A stretch of 64,000 nucleotides of DNA from positions 105,567,250 through 105,631,249 of the forward strand of contig NC_034409.1 of assembly GCF_002078875.1 (NCBI RefSeq), written 5' to 3'. A program made the position numbers and the translations under genes. Within the stretch, counting starts at the first letter, position 1, and each line of letters opens with the position of its first letter. The notes beneath the pieces are model-generated. The model did no database searches, was not told the DNA's origin, and saw only the letters and a program-made list of their open reading frames with translations. This document shows positions 38,647-49,946 of this stretch, piece by piece. This stretch comes from Numida meleagris. Taxonomy: Eukaryota; Chordata; Aves; Galliformes; Numididae.

Positions 38647-39005
38647 CTGAAAATGAAGAAATCCATGTAGTTATTTTTCCAGTCTGAAAGATGGTCTCTA
38701 AACCTGTGACAGACCACAGGCCTGGGACTCCCACTGCTCACAAGGCTCGGATTTAGCTTTTTAAGACTATCTGGTCATCGACCTGATGAAGCCTGTATTC
38801 AAGGAAGTTACAGCTGCCCCAGTAACTTCACCCAGCATTGCCTACATGCAACTAACGTTCTCCAGAGAAGGCACGGGTAAAAGTCCCTCAGAGCTGAAAG
38901 CTGAAGTAGCTTCTGAGGTAGCTCTGAAGTTCTCTTTAGAGATTGCTCAGGTTGCAGCAGACATTCATTGGGACCACAAATTAGAATCATGAAGGTGTTT
39001 TTTAC
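38647..39005 (-). other. ERG: ERG intron, 359 bp (shortest in the window)
   Basis: It lies between the 66-nt and 57-nt exons, with donor AAAAG|GTAAAAA and acceptor TTTTCAG. The other introns that I can measure are 1.0-6.6 kb, so these two small exons are unusually close. Confidence 0.93.
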
Positions 39006-39071
39006 CTTTTGACTGAGTGGGATGGGTGTGACTCGTCCATGCGGATCTCCTGGCTTGCTCATAAGGCAAAT
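39006..39071 (-). CDS. ERG: ERG coding exon, 66 nt
   Basis: A 22-codon, phase 1-1 exon. Including split codons it encodes DLPYEQARRSAWTSHTHPTQ then SKA. The acceptor is ATTCTTCCTTTTCAG and the donor AAAAG|GTAAAA. From memory the human exon is 69 nt and reads ...HPTPQSK, so the bird protein appears to lack one Pro codon. The linker also differs by several substitutions from the mammalian protein. This is the least conserved of the small linker exons. Confidence 0.95.
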
Positions 39072-41863
39072 CTGAAAAGGAAGAATACCATTCTTCATGC
39101 AGATATGGCATAAAATGTTACCGGTCCATAAGGGGAAAATTTCTAGAGAACTCACTGGACTGGAAAAATTACTGAAATTGGAAGAATACTCCTTGTTAAA
39201 CACTTCATTGTCTTTATCATTTCTAATAATAATAGTACCACACTGCTCTCTGTATTGCTCTATGGAGGTACCTATTTTTGTCAGATGTCTGAAGTACTCT
39301 TAAATATTTGGCACAAATACTCTATAGAGTCTGTAGTACTTGAACTACTCCCTTTGGTTACAGGTATGCTCAACTTCCGTACTTGACATGAGTGTTGCTC
39401 AGCATTATGAATCATAGTAGTCCTCAGTGTGACTGTTCTCTGAACTGGACAGTTCATTGATAATAGAATACCAAGTGGGTGCTCACGGACACAACCACGA
39501 ACAAAGGGGGTAAGGTCCTAGAACAGGTGACCCATTGAAATCCCTCATGGAGAAATTACAAATTACATCAAGAGGTTGAGAGCAGTGTGGTAAGATTTCA
39601 AGTCTGACTACAAGCCAGTAACTTCATCTTATAAATATACCAGTCAGAGAAATCCTAATCTGAGTTCTCCTTGCTGAAGCAGCAGGCTGTACGGCAGTGA
39701 TCTCCCCTTGAGCTGGATGCCTCTCAAGTTTACTCCTTGAGGTCAAGAGATCCTTACTCCCTTTGCTGGTTGGTGAGCAAAACTTTAAAGGTACCAGATT
39801 TATATTAAGATTTAACAACTTAACTAATCACTGAGACTCATCATCATAACAAATTATCAATCTACTTACTATAATAAACTAAATTGATGCTATATCACTA
39901 AAACTGTATGAGTGTTGGATATCTCCTGTGATACCTTCCTCAGCCGGGGACACCAAGGAATGACATACACTGTGCACTATGGACAATTTATGTTTGAGCC
40001 TTGTGGGAAAAGTCTCCCAAGAGGTCTGAGCTCAGATCAAGAATAAACTGTGTAACATTCCCTTCCAGTCTGTGTATGTAACAGTATTTTCTTCCAAGAT
40101 AGACTTCATTTGATTTACTTTGCCATTCTTTACTAGTCTGTTGCTGCTATCCCTTGAGATTAATCAAAGTTTATAGGTTGAATTTGAGAGTTCCCTTTTT
40201 TGCAGGGACATGTAAGACAGCAAAGGCATAGTTTTGTCTAAAGCACTGTGACATGTTTTTTGTGTTCTTAATAGCTGTCACTGCTGTAATGCACTTTATT
40301 ATCTTTTCCCTTAATGACATTCTTCATGCTTGCAAGCACTCTTATCCCCAGGTGCACCCTCTGGTCTAATTCTCATTATTCAGAATCCAGATTTTGGGGG
40401 TAACTGCTGCACCTTTCACTTCTTTCTCTTTTACTAGTTATTTCAAACTTGTAAAAATTCCTTTTCTTTCACCTTCACTTCCACATCCCAGTAGCCTCAT
40501 AGAAACTCTAGAAACATAGATTATGAAAACGCTGAACATACTTCAATATTAAGTACAGATCTATATACATATTCTTATATTTCTTATGAAAAGTGAATAG
40601 GTTTTGTGTGTATGGTTTTTTTTCTTCTCCTGCTCCATCACTTTAAATATACCTTTCTGTTTCTTGGGAGAAGCTGCTAATTTTATGTATCTAAATTCTC
40701 ACTTGCCTTTTTTTTTTTTTTAACATACTCATTACTTCCACTTTAGTTAAATGGTATAGTATATAAAAATGTAGAAACTTGAACATAAAAGCTTTCTTCA
40801 TAAACTATACGAAGTAAAGTCAGACATTCATTTTACCCTTTGAAATCTTTTGCAGCTGCCTGTGCTTTTCTATGTCTGGCTTAAACATACTAGCTGAAAT
40901 TGCTGCCAAGACCATAGACCTGTGTAGCCTGTCCAGGATCCCAGCAAGGTAGCCGTACCCTCCTCATAGAACTAAATTGGTGTAGATGATCTGATTGTTA
41001 AGAGTGCTTGTGCTTTGAATCAGATCAGACTGTAAATTAAGCCATTTGGGATGTAAAGAAACAGTCACAGACTGGCTCTGTGCACACCAGATTGTTGAGC
41101 TCTCTGCCCATTTTCAAGCACTCTAAGCGGGAGTATTGAATGGAAATAAAGTGTAATGTGAAATTCACAACCAAACTGCTCTTAATTTATTTAGTCTGTT
41201 TGGCTTAAGAAACAGACTGGCACTACCAGCCTCATCGTCTCCTGGAAGCTTACACTTCAAAAACTTCACTATTGCTGACATACATATTTTATCTTTGTAT
41301 TGCATTTAAATAACTTGTTATTAAGTAACTTTTTTTATCTTTGATTTCTTGAGGAATGTTCCAGAGTTTCTTCTTTCAGAAACCTGGAGAAAATTGAATG
41401 GCACAAGCATTCCTTTCTGAGCAGAAAACTGGTGTGAAGGTGAATCTTAACATGCAGATGTCCTGGCCAGGATCAGATCAATACTTGCTATTAATGCAGT
41501 TGGAGACACCTCATGAACTGAAGACTTTCAGAAATTCGGAAGGACTCATGTCACCTTTCCAGAGTTTTCCAAGTACTATCTGTACAGAATGGGACAGCTC
41601 AGATGTGGTGCTGATTGCAGAACAGTGCTCGTCTGTCAGCCCTGAGTTTCAAACAGACCCAGGATCTTCTAAACAAGTTTAGGAGTCAACAAGTATCTTG
41701 CCCACTCTTTTCTTTCCCAGCCAAATTTCTGCCTCCACAGCAGCTAGGAGAGATACTAGCAAAATTACAAAAAACGATTGTTTTTTTCCAGTTTTCATTT
41801 CCTGGCCGAAAAGACTACAAATATGGAAAAAAAAGATCACGCAGAAGGTATGTGATCCCACAG

Positions 41864-41910
41864 TCTCCTCTCCTCTCCTCTCCTCTCCTCTCCTCTCCTC
41901 TCCTCTCCTC
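41864..41910. repeat. (TCTCC)n pentanucleotide satellite abutting the gap
   Basis: Nine or more perfect TCTCC units run straight into the N block. On the ERG transcript strand this reads (GGAGA)n. The array is truncated by the gap, so its true length is unknown and is probably the reason for the gap. Confidence 0.95.
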
Positions 41911-42227
41911 NNNNNNNNNNNNNNNNNNNNNNNNNNNNNNNNNNNNNNNNNNNNNNNNNNNNNNNNNNNNNNNNNNNNNNNNNNNNNNNNNNNNNNNNNN
42001 NNNNNNNNNNNNNNNNNNNNNNNNNNNNNNNNNNNNNNNNNNNNNNNNNNNNNNNNNNNNNNNNNNNNNNNNNNNNNNNNNNNNNNNNNNNNNNNNNNNN
42101 NNNNNNNNNNNNNNNNNNNNNNNNNNNNNNNNNNNNNNNNNNNNNNNNNNNNNNNNNNNNNNNNNNNNNNNNNNNNNNNNNNNNNNNNNNNNNNNNNNNN
42201 NNNNNNNNNNNNNNNNNNNNNNNNNNN
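41911..42227. other. Assembly gap (317 N)
   Basis: All bases are N. The sequence resumes as CCAAATAATTGGAGATC with no visible repeat on the right flank. The gap lies inside an ERG intron and does not interrupt a known exon. Confidence 0.99.
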
Positions 42228-45200
42228 CCAAATAATTGGAGATCTCTACATTGAGAAGGCTGTGTGATGCTGCCTACTTGTACTCAGTGGCAATTACAGC
42301 CCTGAAATAAATTTAGTACAAATTTAGTACTGTGAGAAAATTTTGCCTTTTAACTCAACACATCATAAGATGTTTTTCTGTCTACATCCTCTCCATTAAA
42401 AGAAAAATCCAGTTATCAGCCTTGCTTGAAATAGCACAACATTCCAACTTCATTCTTCATTACTTATTGTGCCTTGATAAACATGTTGCTATCCTAGATA
42501 AGCAGATCTGTTCATATTCATGGGATGTTAGTACAACATGTTCTTATCTTGGACAGATCTTTGATGGGAATAATTCTGTTTGATGAGACATGTAGACAAA
42601 CCCATATTAGGTCTTCCTAAGCTCCCGATAGCTTCACTGTATTACTTCTAGCTTGCTGAAACGTCATGTTCTGTTGTAAAGGTGACTGAAGAAGTATGCC
42701 TTTGTCATTGCAAATTATTACGAGCCTTGCTCATTTCCTATTTGCTATTGTAGTGCCTTAACAATGGTAGTACTTGATTACTTTCTCTAAAATTGCATCT
42801 CACAATTTGGCTAATTGCCATTTAATCTTGTTTATATCTCCCCCACCCATCCTTTTATGGATCCTTTTTATGGAAAAGCTTCTTTGCCATCTAGTTGAAA
42901 TGCCATGTTTAACGGGAAAGACCAAGGGAAAATTTAGCAAAATAGTTTCTTGACAGAAAAATGAATTCCTGCAAAAATCTTTCTGAAGGAATGAATGAAA
43001 ATTCTGACCTTAAAGACATTTACTAGTGCTCTACTGTAAAAGATAATATAATACTTTCAAAATTATATGATAATTTATTGCAGAAAATGTTCAGTTAAGA
43101 TACACCAGCTCACACAGAAAAATAAAGACACCTTATACCCAAACTAATAAATTCCACAAGAAATTGTGTCAATACAGGAAGATGCTTTTAATGTTATTGT
43201 AAAGCATTTTGTTTGTGTAGATGTCAGGATTTTTGACTTGGCTAAAGATGCTGAAATGAAGGAGTTCAGCATATCTGATTTGGGATTATTTAAAAACACC
43301 TTTTACTTCACAGAAAACTTTTATTTTCCATCACAAGTCAGGGTGAAACAAATACTGAAAATAGAATTTTTCATGTATAGAAAAAACAATTTTTGTCCAC
43401 CACCACTGGAATCATACCTACAAAGCAGTATTCTTTCACTACAGACTCTCAGACTTGCAGTTGGTTTGGTTATTTGCTAATGACCGAGGTACACCTGGTC
43501 TTATGTTACATGTGCATTTTCATTGGTAACTACTGAGAGCTTTGGACATCTAGTACTACTTGCATAGCTGTATTCTAGTTTCTATATCTGCGCTCTGTCT
43601 TCTCATCAATATTCCATATTCCTCTGAGCAATTCAAAGTTCCTAGGTGCCATAATAACCTGTGACCCTGAGGGACACAGTCTCATGTTTCATGAAAATAA
43701 TTTTTTCTGAATATGCTTTTTTTCTAATACTGAGAAGCAGACAATGTAGGTAATCTGTGACACTCTTTATTTTGATAAATATATCATGTTTCCTCATCCC
43801 CAGACCCTGAATTGAACAAACTTTTATATCTTTCAGCAGGCTCAAAAGATTTTCCATATTCCCATGTCTTGCTCTCAGCACCATCTAATGCTGCAAATAG
43901 CTTTTTTGATAAGGGATGATGAATACAGCTTTCCATGCAAGGCCATAGCGCTGATTTATTATGAAGGGCACAATCTGATTTCCCATATGACCCTCCACTA
44001 TGCTCTTTCATGCTTTTACTCTTTTCACTTCAGCCAGCAACTAGAGCACTGGCTTTCATTGTGCCATAAATAAAGTTGCCTATGGTTAGCTCTTCTTTTG
44101 TGATTGAAGAGGGTTGATTTGAGATGAGTAAGGTACACAAATAATTTGTGCCTTATGCTGCATGTATCAGCTTGTGTTTTGAGCTGTTAGCATATTACAA
44201 GTTCATTTATCTCAAATAAGACTTCTGGGCTTCTTTACAGGGATCCCATAGAGGAATCTTTAGGTTTGAGTAATGTCAAAATCTTATGCTGTCTCCAAGT
44301 TGTATATCACATTGTACTGAGTCTTTTTTTCCCATTATTAATTGCTATCATAGCAGAGAATGCTGAAGCACCCATAATTTAAGCTTTTTTTAAGTCTTGC
44401 TATCAAGTGAATTGGCCAGTTCTTGATCTGTGAAAATATTTTATTTCTTAGAATATGGTAACTTAACTCATTGTAAATAGTTGTGGGACACCTTGGTAAA
44501 TTCCTTATGAAAGTCAAATTCCAAATATATGAATTGGATCAGTGGTTTCCTTTTTATTCACTAGGGCATTTTTATATATGAATAAATCTAGTAGAAGAGT
44601 TAATTTTCCTGTAAATTAAGCAGGGTGGATTTATTCATGTAACAGTATAGTAGGTAGTTCCCTGTCTTTTTAATTTATCAATTAAAAAATCTATAGACAT
44701 GCATATATACATGTATATAAATGTAAAAAAGAAGTTACTTATGTATTTTCCCTTAATGATTCCCTACAGTGTTGATAAGATGTAACTAAAATATTTCCTA
44801 TTGAAAAAGAAATGTTTTTAATGGGACAAAGTATCTTTTCAAAAAAGCTCAGTCAATTCTAGTGTAGGACACTTCAGAACACTTGGATGTACGCCTCTGG
44901 CTCAGTAATGGGTTTCCTTTAAATTCAGTATTTTGTTCCAACTCCTCTCAGTGTTTTACAGCACTTTGTACTTATTACTGGAAAAACGAATGTCCAGATC
45001 AGGCAGTTTTCCAACGTCATTAGTTGTGAAGGGTGATGCAAAGAAAGTTTTTAACTTCACAGAAATGTCCTCATCTTTTTAATTATTCCCTTTTGCCTTT
45101 CACAAACCAGCACACCCAAATACTTCGATGGACCTCACACTTCTCAGCAATGAGAACTTTTTTGTGGTTTGTTTTTATTTATTTAAACTCTCAAATTCAC

Positions 45201-45662
45201 GATCAGATCTATCAAACATAAATAAAAAGTAGATAGCAGGAAACATATGTATTCCGAATTTTTAGAGTACTTTTTCCCAATAGATTTCAAGTGATAAAGG
45301 AGGATATTCTTGCTTCCTTTTACAGGCAAGGAGATGAAGCACACTGAAAAGAGACTGCATTGGTATTGCACAGCATTGGGATCATGCAGCAGAACACAAC
45401 TCCAGTCTTACTATTCTCATGTGCTCTGAACACTAGAAAGCATTGCTTCAAAGACAGAGGTAAGTGGAAGACACAGACTTAGTAAACTTTTCTATTTAAT
45501 CACCTTTACACAATGTTATACATGCAGCCATATAAATATAATTGTGTATGTGTTATGTATGCATAATTTAGCTCTCATTTATAAGAGAAAGTAGAAGGAG
45601 TGAAAGAAAGAGATGCTTCAAGAGATTAAATGAGTAGTACAAAAGATTGCCATTGTTCATAC

Positions 45663-45734
45663 CTGGCCTCGTCGTTATTCTTTGTGTTGCTTCTGGGTAA
45701 ACTGATGTATTTGGAAAAATAAAAGTGGCACCTC
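45663..45734 (-). CDS. ERG: ERG alternative coding exon, 72 nt
   Basis: A 24-codon, phase 1-1 exon encoding GGAT then FIFPNTSVYPEATQRITTRP. The acceptor is the strong tract TCTTCTTTCTCTTTAG and the donor CCAG|GTATGA. It corresponds to the 72-bp alternatively spliced exon of human ERG, whose inclusion changes activity and is linked to prostate-cancer isoforms. Because the length is a multiple of three, skipping keeps the frame. The residue after GGA is Thr here, where human has Ala (from memory). Confidence 0.97.
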
Positions 45735-47716
45735 CTAAAGAGAAAGAAGACATAACATCTGAAGATTCATTTTCACAGTCCTTAATTCCACTAATATTTT
45801 CCCTCTTCTAGTGTGTCTGAATGAAGACTATGAATAAATATTTTATACCTTAGGAATGTTATATGACTTCTGATAGCTTTTGCACCTGCGTAAATCCTCT
45901 CAAATTACCGGATAAATGTCTGCGCAAAATCAGTGTTAATGGGGGAAGAGAATCAAGTTCAGTAAATCCCTTCTGTCCTCCCTACACATCTTGACCATGG
46001 GTGCAGGTTGTTCCATATCTTCTGAAATAAAACTTCTTTGCCTTCTCTTTGTTCGTATATGACTTTCCAAACCAGTTCATACTTCCAATGGAGACTGCAG
46101 CCCTGGGCCAAAGCCTATTCATGTCAGTAGCAATCTTCTCACAGACCTTGGTGTTCTTTGGGCTAGACTCTCAGAAACCCCATTAAAAATATTGAAGATG
46201 ACTATATAAAATGGTACCTAATATCCCAGGAACTGAAACTGCTTGAACTAAATCAACATACTTCTAATGGCCATTTCTAGAAATGTGAAAAGGATCATAA
46301 GGAATTATTTGTGAAGTTACCAATGACTTCAAGAGGAGCTTGTTCCTAACCCCTTTGGGGTCTTTTGAAAATCCCACTCCAAAGCTCTTATGCCAATAGA
46401 ACAATATATTTTTCTTATGGTCATGATCAGCATGGTATTATTATCCATACTCTCAATGGCAGAAATGCAGGCGATCTCATTTTGGTGAAGTGAATTTTAG
46501 AATAGCATTGTCAGTGCACACATGTAGAAAAAGATAACACATGGAACTGCTGAATAACATTTGGATAACTCTATGTGGAAACTGCTTGGCAAATGAGAAT
46601 CTGGGAAACCAAAGATGGAAAAGACTATGGAGACTATCTATTTTTAAAAAGGGCTTAAGGCTTATTCCAAACCGCATCAAAGTCAATGGAAAATTTTCTG
46701 TTGCTTTTGGTGGGGTTTTCTGGAGGCCTATAGCCCACAGTAGGACTTTACGCCAAATGGCAAACATCTAATCTCAGTGGGAGATCTTCTGATCTAGTTC
46801 ATTTTTCTAGGAAACTCGCTGCTTTTTTATTACAGTGAAAAAATAAATATAAATTTAAAGTTTTCTTATTTCTTTTTCTTTGCATTATCCTTTGTATTAT
46901 CTTTTTCATTTATCATAAATGATTGTTATTTCTGGTCACTGTAGGTAACTAATACCCTCAGGCATGATCATGCAATATTCCAAACAACTCTAATCAATAT
47001 GTATACTGTACTGTATGTGCAGTTCCATGCCATCCTCTGTTACAGAACTGCTACAGCAAGATAAAATTTATTATGAAATATTTTTGCAAATATTTTAAGC
47101 CACATCTTGATAGACATACTTTTGAGGCCTGTGTTGTATTGTTCTTCCACCTATACTCCATATTTGTCTGGGCTGACTTAACAGAAGGATGAATATTAAC
47201 AAAAATCATTTTACATTCAGATCAAACTTAGCAGAGATCCCAACACAAACCTCATATGAAGGCTAAAATGAGTTGGGCTGTCTAAATAACAACAATTTTA
47301 CTGAAGTATACAATATATACCGCATATGAGGGGGAAGCAGCCACAGCACATAGACAAACACTGAAGCACTTTTCAGCCCCACCAATCTTTTTGGGATCCA
47401 TAGAGTAGATCTGACAGTAAAATGAAACAGAATGAGAAAAAAAGTTTTCAGAGGCAAAGGCCCCAAGCTTGTAGTTTATCATGCGTCAGGGGCCCCGTTA
47501 GCTTGTAGAACATGAGAAATTATCAGTGGGGAAACCATTTTGCACCATCTGGCCCTACATGATCCCACCATTTTTCTGTGTGTCTGTGCATAAAACTCAT
47601 GCACACACACTTCTCCCTCCTGGTTTACTATTTCCACTTTGAGCAAGCAACCCATAAACAGGAATCCTGTGCTTTTAGAATATGACCTATTGCAATGGGA
47701 GCAGTGCCAGCATTAC
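45735..47716 (-). other. ERG: ERG intron, 1982 bp
   Basis: It lies between the two alternatively used exons (81 nt and 72 nt). The donor is ACAG|GTAATG and the acceptor CTCTTTAG. I recognise no repeat or gene in it. Confidence 0.9.
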
Positions 47717-47797
47717 CTGTGTTTCTAGCATGCATTAACCGTGGAGAGTTTTGTAAGGCCTTATCAACATCATCTGAAGTCAAATGTGGAAGAGGAG
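47717..47797 (-). CDS. ERG: ERG alternative coding exon, 81 nt (27 aa)
   Basis: A 27-codon, phase 1-1 exon encoding TP then LPHLTSDDVDKALQNSPRLM, followed by HARNT. It follows the Pointed domain and contains the proline-directed site NSPR. The acceptor is T/G-rich (GCTTTTTGTTTTGTTTTGTAG, in part) rather than C-rich, and the donor is ACAG|GTAATG. The avian ERG isoform C-1-1 is reported to lack a 27-residue segment about 80 residues before the ETS domain. This exon is 27 codons and the four exons between it and the ETS exon total 81 codons, so it is very probably that segment. Confidence 0.97.
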
Positions 47798-48799
47798 CTA
47801 CAAAACAAAACAAAAAGCAACACCAAAATGAAAAAAAAAATTGAGAATTATATTTTAAAAACATATTTTCCCATAGAGGATTGTTTGAAAGTGAATCTAC
47901 CAACAGTCAGTTTCAGTCTGCAGTTTGCAGGGAGGTGTGTGTGCTATAGCTTAGACTGATAGCTTAAACTAGGGCATTCATTTATTTGACATGAATGCAG
48001 AATGTTTCTGGCTGATTACTGTCAATGTGCGTGTGGAGAAGACTGCACCGCACTGGTGTTGCAATGCTTGTTTGTTTTTTTTTAAACCAAGTTCAACTTT
48101 TTAAACTGAGGCAAACATGCAAAATTTCCTCAAGCTTAGTTGAAAGTACACGAGTCAGGAATTCACTAGTCCCGTCTTTCCCTTTGAAATGTTAGCCTTA
48201 CACTACAAACACTGTGCTTTTGGGCTTCAGGGACTGTTTACTTTTTTCTTTTTTCTTTTTTTTTTTAGTTTTTTTTTCTTTCTTCGTTTTTTATTCCCCA
48301 CAAATTTACAGAACATTTATTCAATTCAGTGAAATCTTACTTATCCTATTCATAGTAGAGCAAACTGCTGTCAGTCCTTAGAATCATGCCTGGAATTTGC
48401 TTTATAAATCAATGCTTGCATTATTGTTTAGCATTCTCATTGTTAAAATGGAAAGAAATGAATATGTGACCAGAAAAAACATTAGCACTGAATCCCATTT
48501 GATTTTCTTCCTACAGTGTACTGATAAATATGCTGAGGTTCAATTTGAATTTTGTCTCAGATGGAAATTTAGAAATATTGCCTAACTCCTTATCTCCAAC
48601 AAACATGAATGAAAGCCAACTGAAATCAATGGGAATCTTTCCTTTAAACTCAAGAGGCTTTGGATTGAGCTTCCTGCTATATTTTAAAGATCAACGTTAT
48701 CAACAGAGACATCTGAAAACCCACTGGGTTAAGATCTAAGAGTGGTATCAACCACAGATTGATGGAAGGCAGTACCATAATGACAGAAAACCATCTTAC
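47798..48799 (-). other. ERG: ERG intron, 1002 bp
   Basis: The donor is GAGA|GTAAGA after the Pointed exon and the acceptor GTTTTGTAG. A low-complexity T/C tract on the plus strand at 48239-48294 appears as an A/G-rich tract in the pre-mRNA, about 0.5 kb from each flanking exon. Confidence 0.9.
48239..48294. repeat. T-rich low-complexity tract
   Basis: Long T-runs with interspersed C on the plus strand, with one AG interruption. In the ERG transcript it becomes a polypurine A-rich run upstream of the alternative 81-nt exon. Confidence 0.85.
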
Positions 48800-49003
48800 T
48801 CTCTCTGAGGTAGTGTAGGTGTGACAGGAGGATATCTGCGTTATAGCTCGGCGTGAGTCTCTGGAAGTCGTCTTTGGTCATTTTACACAACTCTTTCCCA
48901 TCGATGTTCTGGAACAACAAGATGTCCACGTCTGGGAGACCATACTCCTTCACTGCCCACTCCAGCCACTGCCGTACATGGTCTGTACTCCATAACGTGG
49001 GAT
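48800..49003 (-). CDS. ERG: ERG coding exon, 204 nt: Pointed (PNT/SAM) domain
   Basis: A 68-codon, phase 1-1 exon that holds nearly the whole Pointed domain, the helical protein-interaction module of a subset of ETS factors. Hallmarks are LWSTDHVRQWLEWAVKEYGL (exon residues 4-23), FQNIDGKELCKMTKDDF (31-47) and LTPSYNADILLSHLHYLRE (50-68). One visible change from the human protein, from memory, is Asp for Asn at LPDVDILLF. The donor is GAGA|GTAAGA. The acceptor CACTAG at 49009-49004 is preceded by a poor pyrimidine tract, but a CTAAC branch-like motif lies about 24 nt upstream. The translated reading continues upstream into the intron with an in-frame Met, but protein and phase place the exon border at the Asp codon. 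Confidence 0.98.
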
Positions 49004-49889
49004 CTAGTGTTATCACAAAGAATACAGTTAGCTGGGGAGGGGAGAGTGCTGATTCACTGGATCAAAGCAGAAAGAATGTAGTCAAAACTGGAGATACCTT
49101 AATCCCCTGTTTACTGACTAGTGGAGATACATGAAGAATTAATTTATCCTGTTGGGTGGAAAGGAGAATAAATGTCCGTTAAAAAATTCTAGTTAAGAGC
49201 TGTAAGCCCTGATTATTAAGAAACCCCCTGCTGCTGGGCTTCTTCCATTCAGCATTTTATCTTGCCATTTTTCTGCATTAGTATCCACAGATTAACACAG
49301 TCTCCTGTCCACATGAAAAGAATACTACTTAGAAAAGCACTTAAGACAGTCCTTTAACAACACTACAGTCTGTGTCTAAACAATTTTCAAAGCTCTCAGT
49401 TGAATCTGTATCTTTATTCAAAAGAAATTTCCACTCAAATCAATGTTACTGTTTCTTGGGCACAGGCTAAGCAAGCACTCAGATTTGGCTATTTCTGTCA
49501 TAAACTACAGTGGGTCATATTAAAGTATTCCGTACTTCCTTTCCTAGATCGCTGTGTTGTTTTGCTGTATGTTATACATTTACATAGTTTTTTCCTTACT
49601 ACTTGTTGTAATGGCAAGACCATCTGGAGAAGAAAACAAGAACTAGTGCAGATGCCTTTTTGAGAGTCATGTACAAACCCCTGATTTTAACTTGAAGCTG
49701 TGTTTTTATCTTTGAAGTCCTCCTTTTCTGTCTCTTCCACTCTACTTTTTGCTACTCCTGTGACTTAAAGTAAGCCCACACCAACCTAAATGTCCCTAAA
49801 GACCTACAATACACATCTTCATAATGTAAGACAGCTCCTGGCATGAAGAATTTCTACTTTTTGCAGAGGAAAGGTAAGAGCCAAGGGGA

Positions 49890-49946
49890 CACAGACTCCT
49901 CAAGAGTTTTTGCCTTTCAGTCTACATGATTCTATGATTCTGTGAT
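49890..49946 (+). mobile_element. Probable CR1 3'-tail remnant, plus strand
   Basis: The segment TACATGATTCTATGATTCTG (49923-49942) is a CR1 tail with the 8-bp ATTCTATG-type repeat. The preceding TTTTGCCTTTCAGTC resembles an eroded TTTTCCAACC stretch. Only the tail is convincing. Confidence 0.55.

Larger units (their letters stand above)
39072..45662 (-). other. ERG: ERG intron, about 6.6 kb, containing an assembly gap
   Basis: The donor is CCAG|GTATGA at 45663/45662 and the acceptor CTTTTCAG at 39072. The intron includes the (TCTCC)n run and a 317-N gap, so its real length is unknown. The longest frames (41615-42267 and 41815-42231) are created by the N gap and are not genes. A T-run lies near 40707. 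No CR1 is seen. Confidence 0.88.

Noticed and set aside
41615..42267. Long open frames of 138-206 codons around the N block
   Set aside because: They exist only because N codons are not stops; the real sequence is a pentanucleotide repeat and a gap.
48729..49016. Reading the Pointed exon as a 95-codon stand-alone ORF starting MITLDPTLW
   Set aside because: The first residues and the last about 25 residues come from intron read-through; splice signals and phase place the exon at 49003-48800.
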